A DNA stretch of 28,571 bases from CAZWRV01 sp964636325 (GTDB lineage Bacteria; Verrucomicrobiota; Lentisphaeria; Victivallales; GWF2-50-93), in NCBI GenBank assembly GCA_964636325.1, contig CAZWRV010000086.1, positions 1 through 28,571 on the forward strand, in the 5' to 3' direction. Below, in pieces: positions 17,201 to 22,093 of the stretch. The translations under genes were made by a program, and so were the position numbers. The number at the start of each line of letters is the position of its first letter. The first letter of the stretch is position 1. The notes under the pieces are model-generated. The model did no database searches. It saw only the letters and a program-made list of their open reading frames with translations, and was not told the DNA's origin.

Positions 17201-19222
17201 CCAGGTGTATGCGCGGAGGTGGTGGTTTGTCACATAAGTCATAAGGTCCATGCGGTTGTAGCCCATTTCGGCGAGCGTCCTAATGGCTCGGTCGAGATCG
17301 ACGGGCTCGCCCTGCAGATGGCTGGTCTCAAGCCCGTTCATCTGCCTGGTATATTTTGAAGGCTTAACGATGGTGAAGAGGCTGGCCTTGTCGCGTCCGG
17401 CCAAATCGAACGAGAACGGGGCCGCCACAATGCCAGGCGGCAGATCGCGCATGTCTATCGAGTAGCGGCCTGGCTGCATCTGGCGGGTCTGTTCGCCCTT
17501 GAGGACAATGGGGCACGACGACCATTCTCCGCCTGCATCCTGGACGGAAAGTGTCTCTTCATGGCCATCGGGACTCCTGAGTACGACGGTCCGGGCTCCG
17601 GCGGGACGCGGCTTGGCCGAACGGAAAATAATCTGCAGGGCAATATCTTCGCCTGCGACAAATGCGGTGCGCGCCTTCGGCGAAACGACGCTGGCCGTCC
17701 CCTGCTGGCCCGGGGCTGCGATGTACGCCTGAATCTCTGCGGCGAGAGCGCTCGCGGATCGGGCGTCGCCCTTCTCAAAGACCTGGACGCGGAATACGCA
17801 GAAGCCCGGCGGCAAATCCGGCGTCTTGAATCGGATCGTGCCGTCCTCGCGTCCGTTCTGCCATCCCAGGACCTCGACCGGCTTCCACAAGCGGTAGGTC
17901 GGCAGCGAAGGTTCGTAGACTGAGACATCGATGCGCGCCTCAGGATTTTTCATCGTCTCCTTGCCTGCCGTTTCGAGGATGCGCATGGCGATGGCCGACT
18001 CCGCGCCACGCGTGAACACCGGGGCGTCCCACTCCACGGCCATGAGCCGGACCGCGGCCGGATCTGCGGTGGAGTTGTCCGCCACAAAGGCCTTGAACGG
18101 ACGGCGGCTGAAGTCGTTGTCGACGAGGAGGAAAAAGTCGTCCGGAGGTTTGCCGACACCGGCCCGGAACTTGAGCGGCTCAAGAGTCGCACCGATCTGC
18201 AGCTGTTTAGGAATCTGTCGCGGCAATGGCCGCTTGATCTCTTCGCCCGCGACGCCGGCCGTCAGACGCGAGCCTTCGGTGATTATGCCGGTGAACTGGC
18301 GGTATGGGAGAACGATTGTGTCAGCCTCGGCGGTGACTCCCGCCACTGCGGGCGCGCCCGATCCCTTCATGTCGATTTTCCCGTCTGGCGTGAGATGGAA
18401 AGCCTGCCAGCTCGGGTAAAGAACATAGCCGTTGCCGGCCTGGTTGGCGGGCAGCCAGACATGCAGCGGGAAGAATTTCTTCTGGTCGCTCAGCACGCTC
18501 GACAACGGCGGCGCAGGAGGCGCGTCCTTCAGCAGCCTGGAGTGGGTCAGCGGATCGAAGCTCTGGCGCGGATCCGGCAGCTTGGCCGGATCAAGCTGGA
18601 CCTCGGGGGCGAGCGCGAAAAGCCCGATGTCCGCCGCCAGCTTGCGGAAGTCCGGCGGACCGCTCCGCGCGCCGTCCACAGTGTAGACCGTAATGCGGTG
18701 GAGCTTGAGCATCAACGTGTTGTCCGCAACGCGGATGTCCGGGTCGGAGGACGTGATCTTCCCGGCCTCGTCGACTGAGAACTTGTGCCCGCCGGGCTGC
18801 AGCAGGTGTTCGCCCGGGCCGAGATCCTTAAGCGGGACATCCAGCTGCGACTGACGGCCGATATACTTGCCCTGGTAGTAGCGCTCGAAGAAGAACTTCC
18901 CGTCGATGTGCGCGTTCCGCACCCAGAGGACGACTTCCTCGCCGAGTTTCACCGTGAAGCTGCCCTCCTTGCCGAACGTGGTTTCGGTGACAGGGCGGAA
19001 CTCCTCTACGTCGCTGGCCAGCTTGCCGCTATCGAAGTCGGTGACAAGCTTCACTGTGATCCGCGGTTCCGCGGAATCCGCAGGCTTCGCGGAGTCGGCG
19101 GCTGCCGGAGCTGCGGCCGGAACCGCCGTCTCCGCGGCCAGCAGCTTGAGTATGCCGCCCGACAATGCCGCCAATGCCAGGCATATTGACCAAAGTTTTA
19201 AGCGCTTAGTTTTCATACTCAT
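11222..19222 (-). CDS. Giant secreted multidomain protein: glycosidase-like barrel, WD40-like and PQQ-type propellers
   Basis: This 2666-aa open frame has no interruption. A signal peptide (about 1-29, ending LKLLA) is followed by an Ala/Pro-rich linker and about 600 residues of beta-rich sequence. A TIM-barrel-like part at about 640-985 includes WDGIMLYDEMYHQP, where Glu759 is a candidate catalytic residue. A GATase-like segment at about 1040-1090 (YSVIFVPGIRFAG, GTRIVVEQGS) recalls GH42 domain order. A Rossmann-like piece lies near 1360, WD40-like repeats at about 1545-1905, and sandwich modules at about 1960-2090 and 2200-2265. The C-terminal 370 residues are PQQ-type propeller repeats (LYCINPDSGNALW, ARAVSAADGKVLWSAEL, LAALNRADGKLLWSRKI). 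ATG at 19222 lies 3 nt after GGAAG; the ATG at 19216 is spaced better. It is translationally coupled to the next gene. No enzymatic activity is proven. Confidence 0.75.
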   Translation of the reverse strand: MSMKTKRLKLWSICLALAALSGGILKLLAAETAVPAAAPAAADSAKPADSAEPRITVKLVTDFDSGKLASDVEEFRPVTETTFGKEGSFTVKLGEEVVLWVRNAHIDGKFFFERYYQGKYIGRQSQLDVPLKDLGPGEHLLQPGGHKFSVDEAGKITSSDPDIRVADNTLMLKLHRITVYTVDGARSGPPDFRKLAADIGLFALAPEVQLDPAKLPDPRQSFDPLTHSRLLKDAPPAPPLSSVLSDQKKFFPLHVWLPANQAGNGYVLYPSWQAFHLTPDGKIDMKGSGAPAVAGVTAEADTIVLPYRQFTGIITEGSRLTAGVAGEEIKRPLPRQIPKQLQIGATLEPLKFRAGVGKPPDDFFLLVDNDFSRRPFKAFVADNSTADPAAVRLMAVEWDAPVFTRGAESAIAMRILETAGKETMKNPEARIDVSVYEPSLPTYRLWKPVEVLGWQNGREDGTIRFKTPDLPPGFCVFRVQVFEKGDARSASALAAEIQAYIAAPGQQGTASVVSPKARTAFVAGEDIALQIIFRSAKPRPAGARTVVLRSPDGHEETLSVQDAGGEWSSCPIVLKGEQTRQMQPGRYSIDMRDLPPGIVAAPFSFDLAGRDKASLFTIVKPSKYTRQMNGLETSHLQGEPVDLDRAIRTLAEMGYNRMDLMTYVTNHHLRAYTWREELASGDPRLPAPDSVYTPTPRDQMLNACVREQLQYSDVWLTYNDFYLPRYIDPYISACERWLAREVQAMRHSPAWDGIMLYDEMYHQPAVAIVPSHPVLFGRIRAKLATDALGKSPSQIENAFSKYLQRPRDQRDPEILQTMLRFRNWDQHGWGDFITRVVKTAKSIAPNARFGTYHRTWMQPGTSDDTYNGYPPDIFKNLDIVSHVHYCDNSSAWVSVPLLAQVLTRNDGKLLYINMPLTHEVRTEWDGQYQRHMAFALLAQGASGISQWGLPLSFEDGANYGTLQSTETTRHLNREILQPFGEVISRSRDAYRKIGVVSTVNQHSLSQFKELPVGSQSEGIWIACWRLGYPAVFLREDDFGKKLEGYSVIFVPGIRFAGELDEKIEKRLREAQAAGTRIVVEQGSTFEMPGVTRMEDEPLTSYYVGNYFPTWYDDELKKVYEKSQPIVDRLKVKFAEWDVEPAARGDFKVGPAWRSGGDINYLVMANFDDPEYKHAVKQQMAKPVQVALQVPARYGSVAYDLLAAAEIPVAAGMDAKGRPENTVTADMRRIQGALLAFLPEKPAKLNITYSSSAAPSMLRLEGQLVGSSGKAINGIFPVRIEIDPGPNARVFHRVLGADSAVDLDLPLGPAERTCNVSVRETISGKTANFAVKLPALSGAVMAAVPPTSVSVPYPGEVRGFMTENKKVVIVPAPAIKEATAVAQELLKRLKDKGIDARIVDEKRAFHLPNGNPDLEDPLMDGFHSWRYGQEIIGPATIVDSPAILLGGRGSSFLVDTLSTYGFLPEPPAGGPGQVARPSLQVAHKGLHFAYDALCLLANDGDGLRRCVDQLFADMPAAANSAEPVFGKPSTAVGADAAGTIPPPAASFSTNELIKDIQFDKAGNAYAITWGHGKNLYSLSPDGKLRFSLFLPEMGANRLQVGDDRVLVHTSAGARVYQIGLDGKPISQVRLNRDPGTIWDDEYELAQTDFMYLPERKQILHNTGESMRLLDCEANVAAEWTGEAFTDKDVSDEVMHRGTGQYLLSPDRRTLAQIETSFYFASSGDKKDVKVYDAHIVLRDLTTGKLLCEYQNVDNYKDLKDGSSTGACMVWPEGAPGPVVYVKHERLAFDGQLKLISRTPCDAGEYSLGDDRRLVRDGRMLAYYDTPDHVQCAFGPFEIMPTLLELSPDRQLLACLDEYGQVAVFKTADGGLVKRFAVPELGRVLRFTPDSKRLWLGGMRGTIYIYELDGRPVSQTSLAPANDILGKPLPLFDAAIPDLTPKLWPVSADKPGELEGMLTLSENRLVNGDAEGEGGWQGAAAFQPEGAGGSRRSLKVGTGIVSQDVSGYLGEHVTWVLEFFYRNAGSAPSRLLAGVLSDNDFPDSTARELEAGPDWRFARIAVKSGSHAKKLTVGFSAIEGSVLVDQVQFRRLRFPSINHMFYEPLYAVQPVLLDNPLFSAKYDPIGNLREQAPNRVMVEMIRTGALNLIESAFLQNGRLNDTSSHWYIQPLGHDPVLSCGLKEPRWVSMAAFYFDVKDPHNVTPHFDIVATDMETRKDVVVASVRHNGQVFRLVKFPPVKTAMIKIRFVSSIARLRTLTEIELYGPLSGREGVPGFGDPDGQNTYMGDFSRVDKRKKILTPKFGPPMMRTLGHAVESVWNVVNTQILAAGDRFFVGRGGGKNNALLLEKPAEELYWGRAGGIGYTPYGSLYGGLLLRNGLDGKLYCINPDSGNALWTAPLGIRLFGGAVAIREDVYAVNETGKLFQLDLANGNIMRETQLPAGVFGSPATDGTFIYLITDDGFLRKIQAQNLAEVWKAQVAPSTDSTPAVDGGVIYLADQKGTARAVSAADGKVLWSAELGDEFSRCPVVGPAQIILGCRGGTLAALNRADGKLLWSRKIKSRFYYEPLLFDDGRILYFNEGAAILANAADGKNEAPLQWFGKERDQKEPQLNNFVPGEPAMPLTWFKDRLFVVVRDDHEGFQVNYAWHVQGGRFFVLAPWKEEEKGK

Positions 19223-19294
19223 GGACTTCCAGTGTCTTCATCCCAGATGGATGAGAAACAGGCATTCTCCTTCCCTCTATTCGATTTCTCTCGG

Positions 19295-19326
19295 ACAAAC
19301 TATTTCCTGAACTTTGTCCTGAACTA
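19295..19326 (+). repeat. Left arm of inverted repeat bracketing the four-helix-bundle gene
   Basis: The core at 19299-19326 is the reverse complement of 20091-20118 at 26 of 28 positions. Adding ACAAA on the outside extends the match with a one-base indel. Inside each arm, CCTGAACT is itself repeated 12 bp apart. The stop codon of the enclosed gene (19324-19326) is the inner end of this arm. Confidence 0.85.
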
Positions 19327-20076
19327 CTCTTCATAATCCTTGCGGGCAGTGATCCGCCCAATCCGCACAAGCGTTCTCTTGGGTTCGGAAATGTGTTGCG
19401 CCGACCATATTCCTTTCTGAACACCGACATCCAAATATGCGGCTGCCTTTGCAGCTGCGGAGTTGGCTATATCGAGGAAACTGCTCTGATCTAGTACCGA
19501 GAAACGACCGTTGCCCTCGGCCACATTGAGCAGAATACATGTTGCAAACATGTCAATTCTCCTTTCAAATGAGCCCGTGAGATTCTGTGATATTTCTTGC
19601 GTCAGAAACCAACGATAGAAGCTCAGTGAGAATTGATAGACGTCCAGAGACTCGTAATGAAACACAGTTTCAACAGTCCCCTTGGCAGATTCATCACCAT
19701 AAGCTGTGTTGTCTTCAGTGATACGGGGTATCTCCCAAGATTTCCGCAAGCCAATGAGCATCTTCACGATCTCGAGAAGTCGTCTCTTATGGGTTTCCGC
19801 CTCTTCGTCATTCAATAGGTTCTTCATACAGGCAATATCCATACATGCTCCACATTCCATCGTTGATCCGACCGAATAGTCCATGCTGCGCTGTTTGCTT
19901 GGCCCGCTCCTCAATCTAACAGCCTGCACGAGATTTGAGAGAATGCTTTCGGATGCCCGCGACAAATGATCCACGAATGCATGTTTCCGGTTCCACTCTC
20001 TGAGGCAGTCCTCCGCAAATCCGATGAATGCGAGTATCTTATGGTAAACCATTAATTTCTCATGTGCGAAATTCAT
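19324..20076 (-). CDS. Tandem-duplicated four-helix-bundle protein (23S rRNA intervening sequence / bAvd type)
   Basis: This 250-aa protein is built from two copies of the roughly 115-residue four-helix-bundle family. Copy 1 (about 3-115) begins FAHEKLMVYHKILAF and has ASESILSNLVQAV in the second helix. Copy 2 (about 138-245) begins FHYESLDVYQFSLSF and has the more canonical NVAEGNGRFS. Ordinary members are single-domain, about 120 aa, and form pentameric barrels; the Avd relatives serve diversity-generating retroelements by binding nucleic acid. No reverse transcriptase or variable repeat is in this window, so a retroelement role is not supported. Copy 1 has lost the canonical NxxEG motif and gained a cluster of Cys residues (MECGACMDIAC). 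AGGAAG precedes the ATG. The gene sits tightly between the arms of a 28-bp inverted repeat. Confidence 0.85.
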   Translation of the reverse strand: MNFAHEKLMVYHKILAFIGFAEDCLREWNRKHAFVDHLSRASESILSNLVQAVRLRSGPSKQRSMDYSVGSTMECGACMDIACMKNLLNDEEAETHKRRLLEIVKMLIGLRKSWEIPRITEDNTAYGDESAKGTVETVFHYESLDVYQFSLSFYRWFLTQEISQNLTGSFERRIDMFATCILLNVAEGNGRFSVLDQSSFLDIANSAAAKAAAYLDVGVQKGIWSAQHISEPKRTLVRIGRITARKDYEE

Positions 20077-20090
20077 AATGCTTCCTAACT

Positions 20091-20123
20091 TAGTTCAGAA
20101 CAAAGTTCAGGATATAGTTTTGT
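20091..20123 (-). repeat. Right arm of inverted repeat bracketing the four-helix-bundle gene
   Basis: The core at 20091-20118 is the inverted partner of 19299-19326. In the minus-strand transcript one of the two DNA mismatches becomes a G-U wobble pair, so 27 of 28 positions could pair. The arm ends 14 nt before the ATG of the enclosed gene. Confidence 0.85.
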
Positions 20124-20175
20124 TTCGCAGTATCCCGGTGAACGGTTACCAATCAATTTAACACAATAGGGCTAA

Positions 20176-20193
20176 TCACAATTCCTTACTCAT
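20176..20193 (-). other. Five-codon mini-ORF with a strong Shine-Dalgarno, coupled to the DUF4175-like stop
   Basis: AAGGAGG (20198-20204) stands 4 nt before an ATG that overlaps the upstream stop codon as ATGA. The frame reads Met-Ser-Lys-Glu-Leu and stops. The AAGGAGG also encodes the last residues of the upstream protein (LKEEK), so it may be coincidental. Other junctions in this operon use the same ATGA arrangement for real genes, so this may be the relic of a start or a leader peptide. Confidence 0.35.
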
Positions 20194-21962
20194 TTTTCCT
20201 CCTTCAGGGTGACGCCTGAGAGGAGCTTGAAATAATCCCGTGCGGCCGAGCCGAACTCGCCGCGGACGGTCGGAGCCCGGGTCGAACTGCTCACCGGCGC
20301 CTCGAACTCGTTCCTGACTTTCTCGCGGAGCTGCTGGACTTCCGGTTCGCGGACGGATGTCGCGCGCTGCGCCTTTGCGATGCGTCCCTGCTGTGCCGCG
20401 TCTCCCGCGCCGAAACCGAGTTCCTTGATGGTCAATCCGTCGAGCGCCTCGCGGAAGATGAAGAGCGATGCCGGACGCGAGTGCGTCACCTGCTTGTCCG
20501 GCATGCAGTTGTCATAGGCGTCAACCGAGAAGGTCAGCTTGTCGCCCGGCTGGATGTTCATTCCTGCGAAGACCTTCTCGTATGCGACGACGGCCTTGCG
20601 CTGCGGAGGCGACACGAGCCGCTCGATCTCGCCGCGGTCCAGTATCTGTCCGGGGTTCTCGACAGTGCTCTTCTGCCACTTCAGCACGCACCTGGTGATC
20701 CCGAAGTCGTCGTCGGCGCGGACGCCGAATCCGAAGTCCGCAAGCTCCTTCGCAAGCATCGGCATGTCGTCCTTGAGATGCTTGGGCATGTAAAGGCGCG
20801 GTTTCTCGTCGAGCTGCACCTCGAAGTCGATCAACACCGGGAACTCGAGGCCGAAGCCGAACTTGTCGGCCACCTGGAGGCTGGCACGCCGCTGCTTGGT
20901 GTGCATGACCGTAGTTGAGGCGAAGCGGCCGACCACGTCCAGCGGAAGAGTCTCACCATCGTCCCAGGTGATCGTGGCGCTGTCAATTGTCTTGGTGAAC
21001 GTGAAACCCATGGTGATGCGGCTGCCTGACAGCGCCAAGAGCCGCGACTGCACGCCTTCAAGAGTGCGCGGCAGCATCCGCGTGTATGCCGGATAGATGA
21101 GCTCCGTCTGCATGTTCACCATCGCGGGCAAAGTCGCGAAGACCAGGTTGACGTCGCCGGTCCTGCGGCGGCCGAACTCCACGTGCACCGTGTATTCTGC
21201 CTCGCCGCCGCTGGATATGCTCCAGACACCATCATTGTTCTCGCCAAGCCGGACCTCCTTGCGTTCGGCGCGGTCTCCCTGGACGATCACGAATGTGACG
21301 CTGTCATAGATTTTCTTCACCAGCCGAAACTTGACGTCAACGCGGGCTCCGAGCTTGTTGATGTGCCTGCCGGGCGCAGGCTCCAAGGTGTATGCGACGG
21401 GGAACAGCGTATCTCCAAGCGTCAGCCAGGTGCGGGCGGCATTCTGGTACAACCTAGCAAACGAGAACCATGGCATGCAGCCGAGGAGCACGAAGACCGT
21501 CAGGACGGCGAGGAAACGGCGGCGGCGGAGATTGCGCTCCGTGCGGTCCAGCTTTTCCTCGAAAGGAATCTGAAGATCATTTCCGGCGCGTTCGATGACG
21601 ACCTGAGCCAAGGTGTCGTCCATGCCGCGTTCCTGGAAGTCCCAGGCGCTGACAAGGCGGCTGTTGAGGCCTCCGGCCAGCTCTTCCATGATGAAGGCCT
21701 CCTCGAGGCAGGAACGGAAGCGGCGGCGCTTCACGATATAGGCGACAGCAAACCCGAGCAGAGCGGCTGCGAATATCGCAAACAGCGCCGCATTGACATA
21801 GAGGTTCGGCAGCCAGCCGTTGAGGAGGAGCAGCGCGGCGACGCCGGCAGCAAGCGCCGCCGCGGCAAGCCCATAGCCCAGCGCGGCGTTCAAAATGCCG
21901 CGCCGAACCGACGAGAACCGCCGGAACCGAGATTCAAATGTCTGCTTGGAAATTTCGCTCAT
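20190..21962 (-). CDS. DUF4175-like membrane protein of the MoxR/BatA operon
   Basis: This 590-aa protein has two membrane segments near the N terminus (about 24-48 and 54-77), a charged helical stretch (81-148), a third membrane segment (149-167) and a large, probably extracytoplasmic, beta-rich part (about 190-500). The last 60 residues are polar and helical. The arrangement resembles the N-terminal portion of DUF4175-type proteins that accompany MoxR/BatA genes in planctomycetes and relatives. Those are commonly much longer with long coiled coils, so this one looks compact. It probably anchors or scaffolds the VWA proteins encoded upstream, but that is inferred from context. It is 131 nt downstream of the VWA/GATase-like gene. 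The Shine-Dalgarno is weak (GAGAAA). The family call is less sure than those of its neighbours. Confidence 0.6.
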   Translation of the reverse strand: MSEISKQTFESRFRRFSSVRRGILNAALGYGLAAAALAAGVAALLLLNGWLPNLYVNAALFAIFAAALLGFAVAYIVKRRRFRSCLEEAFIMEELAGGLNSRLVSAWDFQERGMDDTLAQVVIERAGNDLQIPFEEKLDRTERNLRRRRFLAVLTVFVLLGCMPWFSFARLYQNAARTWLTLGDTLFPVAYTLEPAPGRHINKLGARVDVKFRLVKKIYDSVTFVIVQGDRAERKEVRLGENNDGVWSISSGGEAEYTVHVEFGRRRTGDVNLVFATLPAMVNMQTELIYPAYTRMLPRTLEGVQSRLLALSGSRITMGFTFTKTIDSATITWDDGETLPLDVVGRFASTTVMHTKQRRASLQVADKFGFGLEFPVLIDFEVQLDEKPRLYMPKHLKDDMPMLAKELADFGFGVRADDDFGITRCVLKWQKSTVENPGQILDRGEIERLVSPPQRKAVVAYEKVFAGMNIQPGDKLTFSVDAYDNCMPDKQVTHSRPASLFIFREALDGLTIKELGFGAGDAAQQGRIAKAQRATSVREPEVQQLREKVRNEFEAPVSSSTRAPTVRGEFGSAARDYFKLLSGVTLKEEK

Positions 21963-22093
21963 TTAACGTTTCTCATGACTTGTGACGCGGAACTCGCGGC
22001 TTACCGTTCACTTTTCCGGCATCCGGCTCGGTGGCTGGATGACCTGATGACCCGGTGGTCCGCGCCACGATTCACAATTCACCATTCAACCCC
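21963..22093. other. 131-bp spacer with short direct repeats inside the operon
   Basis: The stretch contains ATTCACAATTCACCATTC, a run of ATTCA-type units (about 22070-22087), and GATGACCTGATGACC (about 22037-22051). It is the widest gap within the five-gene MoxR module. A 25-codon minus-strand frame starting near 22086 after a G-rich tract is noted but not supported as a gene. No clear promoter was seen. Confidence 0.4.

Larger units (their letters stand above)
19295..20123 (-). mobile_element. Intervening-sequence-like element carrying a four-helix-bundle gene, outside rRNA
   Basis: The 829-bp unit consists of two inverted arms with a single gene of the 23S rRNA intervening-sequence protein type filling the interior. 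In bacteria such as Leptospira and Coxiella, sequences with this layout sit inside 23S rRNA genes, where the arms pair and RNase III cuts them out. Here the unit sits between a DUF4175-like gene and a giant secreted-protein gene on the same strand. No transposase is present. No target-site duplication was found by eye. Confidence 0.5.

Noticed and set aside
19324..20076. Diversity-generating retroelement (Avd-like accessory protein)
   Set aside because: No reverse transcriptase, template repeat or variable repeat with adenine-biased differences is present in the window.
22012..22088. A 25-codon minus-strand frame in the spacer after the VWA/GATase-like gene
   Set aside because: A G-rich tract precedes its ATG, but the peptide has no recognisable feature and lies over short direct repeats. 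Judged chance.
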